Part shown: piece by piece, positions 34,775-44,497 of the stretch | How the letters are laid out: each line of letters starts with the position of its first letter | How positions within the stretch are numbered: position 1 is the first letter of the stretch | NCBI GenBank assembly: GCA_938049335.1 | Contig: CALIYX010000025.1 | Span: 152,301-216,300 of the forward strand | Direction of reading: 5' to 3' | Origin: an uncultured Clostridia bacterium | Lineage (GTDB): Bacteria; Bacillota; Clostridia; Peptostreptococcales; Anaerovoracaceae | DNA length: 64,000 nucleotides | Notes under the pieces: model-generated | What the model saw: only the letters and a program-made list of their open reading frames with translations | The model's database searches: none | What the model was told of the DNA's origin: nothing | Position numbers and translations under genes: made by a program

Positions 34775-37183
34775 ATGCTAAAACTGGATAAGGTATCAAA
34801 ATTTTATTCGGCTGGCGGCGTTGTTACTTCTGGATTCAGTAAGATAAGCCTAAGCTTTGATGTGGGAGAGTTTGTGGCTATCACTGGAGAAAGCGGAAGC
34901 GGTAAATCAACACTGTTAAATGTAATCTCAGGGCTGGATTCTTACGAAGAAGGCGAGATGTACATTTTTGACCAGCCAACAAGCGGATACGGCAAAGACG
35001 AAATGGAGGCCTACCGCAAGAAGTATATCGGCAACATATTTCAAACCTTTAACCTAATAAATAACTATACAGTTTATCAGAATATAGAGCTCGTTTTGCT
35101 TTTGAGCGGCTATAAAAAGAGCGAGGTAAAAGGCAGAGTCGATGAGCTTATAGAGCGTGTAGGACTAAAGGATTACAGAAATACTAAGGCTTCAAAGCTC
35201 AGCGGAGGACAGAAGCAGCGTGTAGCTATAGCTCGTGCTCTTGCTAAGGAAACTCCAATAATCGTTGCAGACGAGCCTACAGGAAATCTCGACAAGAAGT
35301 CCGCTGAGGGTATAATTGAGCTTTTGGCTAGCCTATCAAAGGATAAGCTTGTCATCATCGTAACTCACAACTATGAGCAGGTTGAGATGTATGCTACGAG
35401 AAAGATTACGATGAGAGATGGAAAGCTTAGCGAGGATAAGCGCTTTGCTAGTCCTATGCTGCTTGAAGCTCAGGAAAAGATGGCAGGACTAAGCGAAATC
35501 AAGGCTTCCATAAGCAAAAAGCAAAATGATTCATCTAAGGGAAATGGCAATATAGAACTAGCAAGGCACGATGGACTTAGATTTGGAAATACGCTTAGAC
35601 TTGGAGTGAGAAATACATTCAGCTTACCAGCAAAGCTAGTCCTTTTACTCTTTGTATTTATCTTCATGTGCACGGGAACGGCTTCGTCGTATGGAACTAT
35701 GCAGAATATGAGGCTTTCAGTGAACGATATGGTTTTCAACTCCGTTTTCCCAGATGCAAGCTCCAAGCGTATAGTTGTAACAAAGCAGGATAAGAGTGCG
35801 TTTACTGAAGAGGACTACGCAGCAATATCAAAGATTAGCAATGTAAAAAATGTTGAAAAGTACGGACTCTTAACAGATTTTCTTGTAAGCTTTAGCAATG
35901 TTCCTTTTGATGCGATTAGTGATGATGGCAATGCTGATAATCAGACATATCTTCAGCTAAAGGCAAAGTCAATCAAAGGCTATGAGAAGCGCCTAGTTTC
36001 AGGTAGGCTTCCAGAAAAGCCAAACGAAGTAATTTTGATGGTTGGTAAAGAAGACGACTATATTCTATCTTCGCTAGGAAATAATCCGGAAATTCCGATG
36101 TTCTATAGGTGCGAGTTCCCTTATGGAAAACTAATGAACAAGAAGGGAGAACCTGTTAATTACGCAGATGGTATCTACGATTCTTTAACCATCGTTGGCT
36201 ATGGATACTTGACAGAGGAAGAGGAGCATGCAAGGCAGTTCAACGGACAGTTTTATGAGGGAATCGTATGCTGCTCAGACTCAACTTTAGCGCATATGCA
36301 GTCTTTGATAACAGCTGGAAAGACAGACCTTGAACTTAGAATAAATAAGAGCACGATGCAGGTGTTCCCAACTGCAACACACCCTATAGTTGCATCACAT
36401 TTGGTTGAAGAGGGTAAGGCCTATATTCCAGAATCACTTGCACAGGAGTTCCCATACGGAAATACATCTGGTAAGACTCTTGATCTTACACTAAATAGAA
36501 ATGGGCAAAGAAGTTTAACCCTTTCCATAGCTTCTGTATATAATAAGAACAATGTGAATTCGCTTCTTGGAAAGTCTATCGACGATATAAACAGCGAAGC
36601 AATATATATGAACGGGGAAGATATAAGAAGGCTATATGAGGATGGTAGCAACTTCCAGGTCACAGTAAATATAAAAGAAAACAAGTATGCTAAGGAAACG
36701 ATTTCAGCCTTGGAAAAGCAGGGTTACAAAGCATTGTACCTAAACGATACTTCTAGCGAAATAGGAAGTCCTGTCAATATAATTCTAAGCGGAATCAGAA
36801 AGGTACTCCTAGCGATTTTCCTAGCAGTACTGTTCTTCATAAGCTATTTCATCATAAAGCTGATATTCAAATCGAGAAATGTCTACTTCTCGACTGTGAG
36901 AATGCTTGGAGGAAGTAGCTTCGCCTGCTCAGGAATGATAATTACCGAAATGCTCCTGGTATTCCACATAGCCTTTGCTGCGGTTGCTGGACTGATAATT
37001 AAGGTTAAGGATGGAACGATAAATTCATTTGAGTTCCTTAATAGGAACTTCCTCTACATTGAACCAAGAGACATTTTGATTCTTTATGTAATCATTTTGG
37101 TTATGACTTTGTTCCTAGCGCTTAGATACTCTAGCCAGATGTTCAGCAAAACAGCTATGAATGCTTACAAGGAGGAGGTGTAG
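34775..37183 (+). CDS. ABC transporter, ATPase-FtsX permease fusion (first of pair)
   Basis: About 802 residues. The N-terminal ATPase has Walker A GESGSGKST (about 39), signature LSGGQKQRVAIARAL (about 142), Walker B IIVADEPTGNLD and H-loop VTHN. A linker is followed by one membrane helix (about 295-315), a large external domain (about 320-670) and a C-terminal FtsX-type permease with three helices. This is the MacB layout (exporters of peptides or lipids, or mechanotransmission). ATG chosen for GAGGAG seven bases upstream. The stop lies 3 bases before the next gene. Confidence 0.88.
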   Translation: MLKLDKVSKFYSAGGVVTSGFSKISLSFDVGEFVAITGESGSGKSTLLNVISGLDSYEEGEMYIFDQPTSGYGKDEMEAYRKKYIGNIFQTFNLINNYTVYQNIELVLLLSGYKKSEVKGRVDELIERVGLKDYRNTKASKLSGGQKQRVAIARALAKETPIIVADEPTGNLDKKSAEGIIELLASLSKDKLVIIVTHNYEQVEMYATRKITMRDGKLSEDKRFASPMLLEAQEKMAGLSEIKASISKKQNDSSKGNGNIELARHDGLRFGNTLRLGVRNTFSLPAKLVLLLFVFIFMCTGTASSYGTMQNMRLSVNDMVFNSVFPDASSKRIVVTKQDKSAFTEEDYAAISKISNVKNVEKYGLLTDFLVSFSNVPFDAISDDGNADNQTYLQLKAKSIKGYEKRLVSGRLPEKPNEVILMVGKEDDYILSSLGNNPEIPMFYRCEFPYGKLMNKKGEPVNYADGIYDSLTIVGYGYLTEEEEHARQFNGQFYEGIVCCSDSTLAHMQSLITAGKTDLELRINKSTMQVFPTATHPIVASHLVEEGKAYIPESLAQEFPYGNTSGKTLDLTLNRNGQRSLTLSIASVYNKNNVNSLLGKSIDDINSEAIYMNGEDIRRLYEDGSNFQVTVNIKENKYAKETISALEKQGYKALYLNDTSSEIGSPVNIILSGIRKVLLAIFLAVLFFISYFIIKLIFKSRNVYFSTVRMLGGSSFACSGMIITEMLLVFHIAFAAVAGLIIKVKDGTINSFEFLNRNFLYIEPRDILILYVIILVMTLFLALRYSSQMFSKTAMNAYKEEV

Positions 37184-37186
37184 ACG

Positions 37187-39655
37187 ATGATTAGATTAGT
37201 AAATGTCAAAAAATCATTTAACAAGCATAAATCAAATGAGATTCGTGCAATAGACAATACAAGCATCGAGCTAGCAGATTCCGGCCTTGTGACCTTCCTA
37301 GGAAACTCGGGATGTGGTAAGACTACACTTCTAAATGCCATAGGCGGACTTGATCGCGTGGACAAGGGTCAGATTTTCATAGATGACCAGAGAATCACTC
37401 GTAGACTTAGCAATAAGCTAGACGAAATTAGAAACCTTAGAATAGGCTATATCTTCCAGAACTACAATCTTATAGAGGATGCTACAGTATTCGAAAACGT
37501 GGCGCTAGTTCTAAAGATGATTGGGTTTAAGGACAAGGATGCGATAGAGCGCAGAGTTATGTACATACTAGACAAAGTTGGCATAGCAAAGTATCGTAAC
37601 CGTCCAGCAAGCATGCTTTCTGGTGGTGAGCGTCAAAGAGTTGGCATTGCTCGTGCCCTTGTTAAAAACCCACAGATTATCATAGCCGATGAGCCTACGG
37701 GAAATCTCGATAGCAGTAACACCATAGATGTAATGAACATCATCAAGGCTATATCAAAGCAGAAGCTTGTAATTCTTGTAACACATGAGAGGGATATTGC
37801 AGAATTTTATGCTGATAGAATAATCGAAATCGTCGACGGTAAGATAGTTGATGACAGGGAAAACTCACATGATGGAAAGCTTGATTACCGTATGGATAGC
37901 AAGATTTTCCTTAAGGATATGCCTATACAGAAGGAGTTTTCGGAGGGTCCTTTTGATATAAGTTTCTATAGCGACAGTAATCAAAAGCTACCGAAGATAG
38001 AAATCGTAGTCAAGGACAACAACATATACATCAAGACTGATGACAATCTCTCCATGGGTGCAGATGGTGTTGAAATCATAGATGACCATTATCAGGCAAT
38101 GACCAAGGAGATTTACGAGAAGTATAACTTTGATTACAGTGATTACTTTGAGCATGCAGAGGAAAAGGAAGGCCTATCAAAGAGCGGAAAGCCTGCCAAG
38201 ATGAAATACTGCAGTATCTATGGACCGTTCTCATCTTTTGGATCGGGCTTTAGGAAAATCCGTAGATATTCGAAAATCAAGAAAATACTATTGCTCGGCT
38301 TCGTACTTGCTTCGATGTTTGTAATATATGCTGTCAGCAATGTAGCGGGAATAACTCACTATACTGACGATAGATTTACAACCATGGATAAGGACTATGT
38401 AAGCGTAAAGACTGGTAAGCTTTCGGGAGAAACCTATCATAAGTATGCGACAATGGAAAATGTCGACTATGCATTGCCAGGAGACTCTATAGTGAACTTT
38501 GCTATGACCTTTGAGGAATACTATCAAGCGCAGGGACTTTTGGTTAGCGGCTCGCTATCAGATGTAGCAAAGCTTAAGAAATCAAATATTACGGCCGGAA
38601 GATTGCCTGAAAATCCAAATGAGGTAGTCGTTGACGAGATGGTCGTTAAGAACATGATAAAGAATGCGAATGCTAGAGAGCTTGGTATAAAGACCGGTAA
38701 GGATGTTCTCGAAAGAACCTTAAAGCAACCAAATATGCCAGACATTAAGATTGTCGGAATAACGAATAAACAGTCACCTAGTATCTATGTTGAAAGGTCA
38801 AAAATGATTCCTCTAATCTTGCATGACCCTGGACAAAATGCAGTTGAAGCAATACAAAATCCACAGTATGCAGCGGAGACTGATGCTGTTTTGCCTTACA
38901 GCGAGTATGCAAATGCAGGTAACATCCAGGTTGTAAAGGGTGAAGCTCCATCAAAGGATTTTGAGGTACTTGTTCCAGAATCACTAAAGGAAGAGGTAGC
39001 CATAGGCAAGCCTATCAATGTAAAGATAAATGGAAATTATCTAATCGTTTGCGGATATTACCACGATGATCGCAAGGCTGGTGGACTATATGTCTCAGAT
39101 AATACCAATTTTATTAACGCGGTATCTAAGTATAAGACTTTGACCATAGCTCCTAAGGATAAGGCTGCTTTTATTGACAGCCTTCAGGGATCAGATGTTA
39201 GGGTTATCGATGTTTACAAGGAAAACAAGGAGAACTATGTAAACAGCATAAGCAAGGGTATATGGAAGACCATCGCTGTTTCAGGCGTAATAGTTTTCGT
39301 ATCACTTATTGAGATCTATTTGATGCTCAGAGCATCCTTCCTATCGAGAATAAAGGAGGTAGGTGTTCTCAGAGCCATCGGCCTCAAAAAGGGAGATATC
39401 TACAGAATGTTTACAGGGGAGGTTCTGGCAATTACCTTAGTAACTGCAATCCCTGGAATGGGCCTCATGGCTTACTTTATAAATGCTATGACAAGCATTG
39501 AGTTATTCAATAATATGTATAGGATGAATCCGATTGTATTTGGAATAAGCTTCCTAATTGTTTTAGGATTCAATATGCTAGCAGGACTACTCCCAGTGTT
39601 TACAACACTTCGTAAGACTCCGGCTGCAATACTTGCAAGAAATGATATCAGCTAA
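37187..39655 (+). CDS. ABC transporter, ATPase-FtsX permease fusion (second of pair)
   Basis: 822 residues, same architecture as its upstream neighbour. ATPase with GNSGCGKTT (about 42), LSGGERQRVGIARAL and IIIADEPTGNLD, then a linker, a helix near residue 370 (ILLLGFVLASMFVIYAV), an external domain, and the FtsX permease with GVLRAIGLKKGDIYRMF (about 725). GGAGGAGGT precedes the ATG. Both ATPases keep all motifs, so the pair may form a heterodimer. No sensor kinase or response regulator gene accompanies it, unlike Bce-type bacitracin modules. Substrate unknown. Confidence 0.88.
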   Translation: MIRLVNVKKSFNKHKSNEIRAIDNTSIELADSGLVTFLGNSGCGKTTLLNAIGGLDRVDKGQIFIDDQRITRRLSNKLDEIRNLRIGYIFQNYNLIEDATVFENVALVLKMIGFKDKDAIERRVMYILDKVGIAKYRNRPASMLSGGERQRVGIARALVKNPQIIIADEPTGNLDSSNTIDVMNIIKAISKQKLVILVTHERDIAEFYADRIIEIVDGKIVDDRENSHDGKLDYRMDSKIFLKDMPIQKEFSEGPFDISFYSDSNQKLPKIEIVVKDNNIYIKTDDNLSMGADGVEIIDDHYQAMTKEIYEKYNFDYSDYFEHAEEKEGLSKSGKPAKMKYCSIYGPFSSFGSGFRKIRRYSKIKKILLLGFVLASMFVIYAVSNVAGITHYTDDRFTTMDKDYVSVKTGKLSGETYHKYATMENVDYALPGDSIVNFAMTFEEYYQAQGLLVSGSLSDVAKLKKSNITAGRLPENPNEVVVDEMVVKNMIKNANARELGIKTGKDVLERTLKQPNMPDIKIVGITNKQSPSIYVERSKMIPLILHDPGQNAVEAIQNPQYAAETDAVLPYSEYANAGNIQVVKGEAPSKDFEVLVPESLKEEVAIGKPINVKINGNYLIVCGYYHDDRKAGGLYVSDNTNFINAVSKYKTLTIAPKDKAAFIDSLQGSDVRVIDVYKENKENYVNSISKGIWKTIAVSGVIVFVSLIEIYLMLRASFLSRIKEVGVLRAIGLKKGDIYRMFTGEVLAITLVTAIPGMGLMAYFINAMTSIELFNNMYRMNPIVFGISFLIVLGFNMLAGLLPVFTTLRKTPAAILARNDIS

Positions 39656-39682
39656 TAGGATACAAACTAAATAGCAAAATAT

Positions 39683-39719
39683 AAAACTGCCCACGCTGTT
39701 AAAAGCATGGGCAGTTTTC
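39683..39719. terminator. Bidirectional terminator after ABC pair
   Basis: AAAACTGCCCA (39683-39693) pairs with TGGGCAGTTTT (39708-39718). It serves the ABC operon and the converging surface-protein gene. Confidence 0.9.
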
Positions 39720-39748
39720 TCTAAATGGATATTTAGCTTGGGGTTAAC

Positions 39749-42700
39749 TTATTTGTGGAATTTTCTTCTTCCTAATGCAAGGCCTATTGCAGCCAATATA
39801 GCAGCTGGGAAGATTACAAATGCCATTACATTTGAGCTATCACCTGTGTTTACTCTGCTAAGTCTAGCTTTGCTTGTAGCTCCAGCTCCAGTAGTTTGAG
39901 CAATTACAGCTCGCTTGCTTTGAACGGATAGAGAGAACTCTGCAAATCCAGCATTTGTCTGGATTCTTCCTACATAGCTTCCTGGTTTTAGAGATTTTAG
40001 GAAAGTAGGTGCAAAGCTTATAATTGTGCTACCTTCTTCGGAAGTATAGTCTGTACCGTAAACAAGTGTCTTTTCTACACCATCAACGGTGATGCTTACC
40101 TTTGCCTTTGGATGGAGGTTTCCGCTCGCGTCTGCAAAGTACCTATAGTCTGAATCAACTCTGAGCTTTAGCCCTTCTGCCTTGGATTCTTCAAATTTTA
40201 CCTTGCCAAAGCTTCCATCAAACTCTATATTTAATCCACTGTTTAGTGATGTAGAATCAAGGAAGCCTAGTGTAGGCTCTGTCTTAATCTTGTTTAGAGT
40301 CTTTTCGGCGTTTTCTAGAGCCTCTAGCTTGTCCTTATTGAGCTTCTTCTGCTGTTCCTTTGTTAGGCTATCAACAGCAGCTCTAGAGCTACTTATAACA
40401 TCTTCACTATCTAACAAAACAGGATCTGGAACTACTATCTTTGATTCAACTCTTTCGATGTCTAGCTTGCTCTGTGTTTCTTCGTGGTTGATGTTTGCTG
40501 CGAACTTGTCGTTTGCAAGGTCTTCAGCTGTCTTCTTGTCTACCTGCATCTTCTCAGCTGCTTCTGTAAGAGCTGTGTCTGATGGATTTGGCAAGTAGCT
40601 TCCAAATGCCTTTAGAGTTTCGTTGTTGAAATCATTGCAGTTTCCGTAGCAGTCCTTAACTGCTGCGTTTGGACCTGTAAGTGGCCCGTCTATCTTTCCT
40701 GCAAAGCCTCCGTTCCAAGACCAACCTGGTGTTACTGTTCCTGTGCTTACGCAGTTTTCTACCTTGCCAGAAACTGTTCCTGCAAAGCCTCCGATAAACT
40801 CAGCCTTGGAGCCTTCGACTGGCTTTACATCACCTGTTGAGTAGCTGTCCTTTGTTGCGCTATAAGGGCCTGAGCCGCCGAGGAAACCGCCGACATTAAA
40901 TGCACCCTTTACATTTCCTGTAGCACTTGATCCTCTTACGGAACCATCGTTATATCCCACAAGACCGCCTGTGGTGTTTCCACCGAGGACATCTCCTTTT
41001 GATGTAGAATCGATGATCTTACCCTTATTGTGTCCTACGAGTCCGCCTACATGGCCTGAGGTTGCCTTGTCGCTTGCGCCCGTGTCTGCTGTTACCTTAA
41101 CATCTGCATGTGAATCAAAGATGGTTGTTGTTGCATAATCATATGTGTTAGGATCTGTCTTTTCCTGAGCCGCACCAACAAGTCCACCGGCATCAGAAGC
41201 CTTTATAACTCTTTCGCCCTTTGCTTCGACTGTACCTGAAACCTTGCAGTGAGCGATTAGGTTGTTCTTGCCTGCAGCCGCATCTACCTGAGCTTCGCCG
41301 ACTAAAACTCCTATTACTGCGCCGCCCTTAATCTTTGCGTTTTCAATGTTTAGATCCTTTACTGTAGAACCCTTGATTGCTGCAAAGAAGCCAATGCCAT
41401 TTGCATCCTTGTCCTTTTCTATGGTGAGGTTCTTGATGGTATGCTTTTCACCGTAGAACTTACCAGTGAAAGGATGCTCTAGACTTCCTATTGGCTCAAA
41501 CTTTATGCCTTCTAGGTCTAGGTCCTTGTTTAGCTTGTAGTTTTTGCTTAGAAGCTGGTCATCAGTTGTGCCTGAAAGCTTCATAAGGTCTTCCTTGGAG
41601 TTTATCTCCACAAACTCTTCTGCTGGATTTTCAATCTCTGCTAGTGGAGGCGCTTTGTAGTGGTTCTGGTCACAGCCGTAGAACCAAAGTATGGTTTCCC
41701 CTCCATCAAAGCTTGCTGTGCTTACCCCTACTGGTGACTGCACATCGTTTACATTAAACATCCATCCATCAGGCTTTGGAGCCTGGATATCGTCTATGCT
41801 TGTTACAAATTCGCCCCAGCTGCTTTCTTCGCTTGTGAAGCTGAACTTATTTTCATCTCTAGCTCTCTTCATTAGATCCAAAACCACATTGTCTTCTTTC
41901 TCTGGCTGAACCGTGAATTCTTTGAGCTTCTTAAAGGTATTTGTATCCTTGTTATAGTTACAAATTACAAATTTAACCGGATCCTTAGGTGGAACTACAG
42001 GTGCCGTCTCTGGTGTAGGAACTGCTGCAAGATAAGGCATTCCATTGTTATGGCTTGCATCCTGAACCCAAATGCCGCTTGTACCACCTGCTATCTCTCC
42101 AAGGAAGCTAGGTGCTGACATTTCGGCTGCTGTCTTTGCTGTAATACCACTGTATTCCTGCATTTCTGTAGCTGGCTTTGCTTTTTCGCTGTTAAAGTAG
42201 CCGTTAACTATCTCGCCTGGGCTAGCAAAGCTCGAACCCTTCCATCCAGCGACTGTGCCACCTGAGTTTGCATTTACATCAGCACTTACATATACATTTT
42301 TTAGCTGTGATGGGCTTGCTAGTACGCCAGCAAAGCCACCTATCTTCTCGTTTGAGTTAGCTTTGATGCTTCCAATTGCATAGGAGTTAGAGATATTTCC
42401 TTTCTCTGCTTTTCCAACAAAGCCACCTACGTTAGAAGCTCCCACAACATTTGCATCGACAAAGCACTGATCTATAGTTCCAACTTTACCTGCGTAACCG
42501 TTAAATCCAGCAAAACCGCCAACCTGCATGGATTTTTCAGCACTTACATTAGTATTTATGACAGCACTTTTTGATATGGTGCCTGCGTTTTGACCAACAA
42601 AACCGCCTGTGCCGCTCTGGCTTGAGTTAATATTTGAGTTTATAACTCTGCAGTTTTCTATGCTGCCTAGGTTTTTGCTAGCTAGTATGCCTGGATATTC

Positions 42701-43141
42701 AGTGTTTTTAGCACTAACGCTTGCGTTTTCTATGGTTAAATTTCTTACGCTTGCATTTGCATCGATATTACTGAATATACCGCCTTCGTTAAGGTTAGCG
42801 TTTCTGATTGTATGACCGTTTCCATCAAAGTTTCCCTTGAAGAGTGGATTGCTTTCATAGTTTCCACTTCTTCCAATGTTTCTTAGCTTGGTGTACTTTG
42901 ACAGATCTAGGTCCTTCGTTAATCTGAAATTCTTAGATAGCTCAGGCTTGTATGCTTTGTTAGCACTCATCAAATGCTCGACTAGTTCGTCTTCGCTTGT
43001 GATGAGTAAATAGCCGTCGCTATCTACGCCAAGTGTTGTGTCTGCAAATACGTTCTGAGCTGCCATTGGCATGGTAGATACTACCAAGAAAAATGCCAAA
43101 ATCAGAGCGTAAAGCTTAGATTTAGTCAATAAGGTTTTCAT
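39749..43141 (-). CDS. Large secreted GLUG-repeat surface protein with DUF4430 (transcobalamin-like) domain
   Basis: 1130 residues. A signal peptide (KLYALILAFFLVVSTMPMAA) is followed by a GLUG-repeat block (about 95-320, e.g. GGFVGQNAGTISKS) and a DUF4430/transcobalamin C-terminal-like domain (about 385-500, with PDGWMFNVNDVQSPVG and ILWFYGCDQ). A second GLUG block lies at about 510-830 (GGLVGHNKGKI, GGLVGYNDGSV), then a helical segment and an Ig-like part. The C-terminus has a sortase-like signal: RVNTGDSSN, a hydrophobic helix and GRRKFHK. The motif departs from LPXTG. A cobalamin riboswitch and terminator precede the gene, which together with DUF4430 implies corrinoid capture at the cell surface. 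GGGAGG lies upstream of the ATG. Confidence 0.9.
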   Translation of the reverse strand: MKTLLTKSKLYALILAFFLVVSTMPMAAQNVFADTTLGVDSDGYLLITSEDELVEHLMSANKAYKPELSKNFRLTKDLDLSKYTKLRNIGRSGNYESNPLFKGNFDGNGHTIRNANLNEGGIFSNIDANASVRNLTIENASVSAKNTEYPGILASKNLGSIENCRVINSNINSSQSGTGGFVGQNAGTISKSAVINTNVSAEKSMQVGGFAGFNGYAGKVGTIDQCFVDANVVGASNVGGFVGKAEKGNISNSYAIGSIKANSNEKIGGFAGVLASPSQLKNVYVSADVNANSGGTVAGWKGSSFASPGEIVNGYFNSEKAKPATEMQEYSGITAKTAAEMSAPSFLGEIAGGTSGIWVQDASHNNGMPYLAAVPTPETAPVVPPKDPVKFVICNYNKDTNTFKKLKEFTVQPEKEDNVVLDLMKRARDENKFSFTSEESSWGEFVTSIDDIQAPKPDGWMFNVNDVQSPVGVSTASFDGGETILWFYGCDQNHYKAPPLAEIENPAEEFVEINSKEDLMKLSGTTDDQLLSKNYKLNKDLDLEGIKFEPIGSLEHPFTGKFYGEKHTIKNLTIEKDKDANGIGFFAAIKGSTVKDLNIENAKIKGGAVIGVLVGEAQVDAAAGKNNLIAHCKVSGTVEAKGERVIKASDAGGLVGAAQEKTDPNTYDYATTTIFDSHADVKVTADTGASDKATSGHVGGLVGHNKGKIIDSTSKGDVLGGNTTGGLVGYNDGSVRGSSATGNVKGAFNVGGFLGGSGPYSATKDSYSTGDVKPVEGSKAEFIGGFAGTVSGKVENCVSTGTVTPGWSWNGGFAGKIDGPLTGPNAAVKDCYGNCNDFNNETLKAFGSYLPNPSDTALTEAAEKMQVDKKTAEDLANDKFAANINHEETQSKLDIERVESKIVVPDPVLLDSEDVISSSRAAVDSLTKEQQKKLNKDKLEALENAEKTLNKIKTEPTLGFLDSTSLNSGLNIEFDGSFGKVKFEESKAEGLKLRVDSDYRYFADASGNLHPKAKVSITVDGVEKTLVYGTDYTSEEGSTIISFAPTFLKSLKPGSYVGRIQTNAGFAEFSLSVQSKRAVIAQTTGAGATSKARLSRVNTGDSSNVMAFVIFPAAILAAIGLALGRRKFHK

Positions 43142-43182
43142 ATTTCCTCCCGTTTTTTTCTTTTAAGCAAAAGCGGGAATAG

Positions 43183-43206
43183 AAAAAGCACACGAAAAAG
43201 TGTGCT
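43183..43206 (-). terminator. Riboswitch expression-platform terminator
   Basis: On the minus strand AGCACAC-TTTTTC-GTGTGCT is followed by TTTTCT. It lies between the cobalamin aptamer and the ATG at 43141, so ligand binding probably promotes premature termination. Confidence 0.85.
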
Positions 43207-43261
43207 CCAGAATTACAATATTACACTATCTTTTGAGAAATCCGCTCAAATACAAGATAAT

Positions 43262-43395
43262 TTTCGTGCATGTCTCCCGGCTTACGCATTTATATTTCTC
43301 AATCTTCCCAATCTCTCAGTGATATATAGAGAAACTACACGCTTACGGTGGCGGTACCGCACAGGACTTTAACCTGTTTCCATCTTCGCTTTTAA
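43262..43395 (-). promoter_or_regulatory. Cobalamin (B12) riboswitch aptamer
   Basis: Read on the minus strand: an AAACAGG-TTAAAGTCCTGT segment, then GCGGTACCGCCACCGTAA (the conserved B12-box-side core GCxxGxxCCGCCACTGT) and a variable arm. It closes with GTAAGCCGGGAGACATGC, matching the conserved GAAGCCAGGAGAC element. All main landmarks of the class are in order. It lies 121 bases upstream of the surface-protein ATG. Confidence 0.93.
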
Positions 43396-43514
43396 TTAAA
43401 AGAACACATATTATTCAGTTAACAATAATGATACTAAAAAATAAGCTAAATGTCAATTCTTTAACAGCTTTTGTAAACCTCTATAAGCCTTGGATTTTGT
43501 TGCATCTAAGCAAC

Positions 43515-43546
43515 AAAAATCGGCATAATCAAACGATTATGCCGAT
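43515..43546 (-). terminator. Terminator after yitT-like gene
   Basis: On the minus strand ATCGGCATAATC-GTTT-GATTATGCCGAT followed by TTTTG; a 12-bp perfect stem starting 9 bases after the stop. Confidence 0.9.
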
Positions 43547-43554
43547 AGATAAAC

Positions 43555-44415
43555 CTAGTATTTTCTTGCCATTGTGAAGCCGCGTCCGTTTACGCCGCTT
43601 ACATCGACCATGGTCATGAAGGCTTCCTCGTCTATATCGAGGACCGTTGTCCTTACACGGTGTACGCTCTCGTGACTTACTACACAGATGATAACATCTA
43701 GCGGATCGTTGCAGTGACCTGTGACACCATGTGTTAGAGTAGAGCCTACGTCGAGGTCGTTCTGAAGTGCTGCGTTAATCTCCTTGTATTTATGGCTTAT
43801 TATCGTGAACTGAACATTGCTTGAGCCAAAGAGGACAACCTTGTTGAGAGTGATGGTGCAAAGCATTGCTACGATGATACCAAAGAGCACGTCATTTGTA
43901 TTTGCAAAAGGTAACTGCAGAATCATTATTGTGAAGTCAGCAATATAGATGAGCGGAGCTACTGGGATTCCAAGCTTACGGTTTAGGATGATTGGGATTA
44001 CATCGCTTCCGCCCGATGATGCGCCTGCGCGGATTATGAGACCTAGTCCAAAGCCCATGAGTACACCACCGATGATGGCTGCAAGCATTGGCTGATCCGT
44101 TAACTGCTTAAGAGCATCAAATCTGTTAAACACATTCAGGAACAGTGGAAATAGAACTGAACCTGCGACTATACTGAGAGCAAAGAGCTTACCGAGCAAA
44201 AGAAAGCCAAGAATCAAAAGCGATATGCTTATGATTGCTACAACTATTGAGACCTCAAATCCGAAGTAGTGCGAGAAAACTCGGCCGATACCAGTTACGC
44301 CTCCTGCGATAAATTTGTGTGGGAGTACAAAGGCTGCAAAGCTGAATGCATCACAAGCTATTCCCACTAGCACCATTATAATGTTTCCTGTCTTGCTATC
44401 TAAAAATTTGTTCAT
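43555..44415 (-). CDS. YitT family membrane protein (DUF161/DUF2179)
   Basis: About 286 residues. Five hydrophobic helices (N-terminal VLVGIACDAFSFAAFVLP; IGGVLMGFGLGLIIRAGASSGGSD is the family core, about 110-132, in part) and a soluble C-terminal DUF2179 domain (about 205-286). Function is not firmly known. The ATG at 44415 has GAGGGGG six bases upstream. The gene is preceded by an unusual promoter-terminator leader. Confidence 0.88.
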   Translation of the reverse strand: MNKFLDSKTGNIIMVLVGIACDAFSFAAFVLPHKFIAGGVTGIGRVFSHYFGFEVSIVVAIISISLLILGFLLLGKLFALSIVAGSVLFPLFLNVFNRFDALKQLTDQPMLAAIIGGVLMGFGLGLIIRAGASSGGSDVIPIILNRKLGIPVAPLIYIADFTIMILQLPFANTNDVLFGIIVAMLCTITLNKVVLFGSSNVQFTIISHKYKEINAALQNDLDVGSTLTHGVTGHCNDPLDVIICVVSHESVHRVRTTVLDIDEEAFMTMVDVSGVNGRGFTMARKY

Positions 44416-44427
44416 AAATTCCCCCTC

Positions 44428-44458
44428 AAAAAAACCGATGCAGCTATGCCACATCGGT
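44428..44458 (-). terminator. Terminator-like hairpin in yitT leader
   Basis: On the minus strand ACCGATG, an 11-base loop, CATCGGT and then TTTTTT. The T-run ends only about four bases before the yitT ribosome site, and the hairpin starts roughly five bases after the predicted transcription start. It either ends the upstream CoA-transferase transcript or attenuates yitT. Confidence 0.75.
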
Positions 44459-44469
44459 ATGCTAGGTGT

Positions 44470-44497
44470 ATTATACTACACTTTTTATTTTTGTTAA
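44470..44497 (-). promoter_or_regulatory. Promoter candidate for yitT-like gene
   Basis: TTAACA (44497-44492), a 16-base spacer and TATAAT (44475-44470) on the minus strand, between the CoA-transferase stop and the leader hairpin. Confidence 0.6.
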
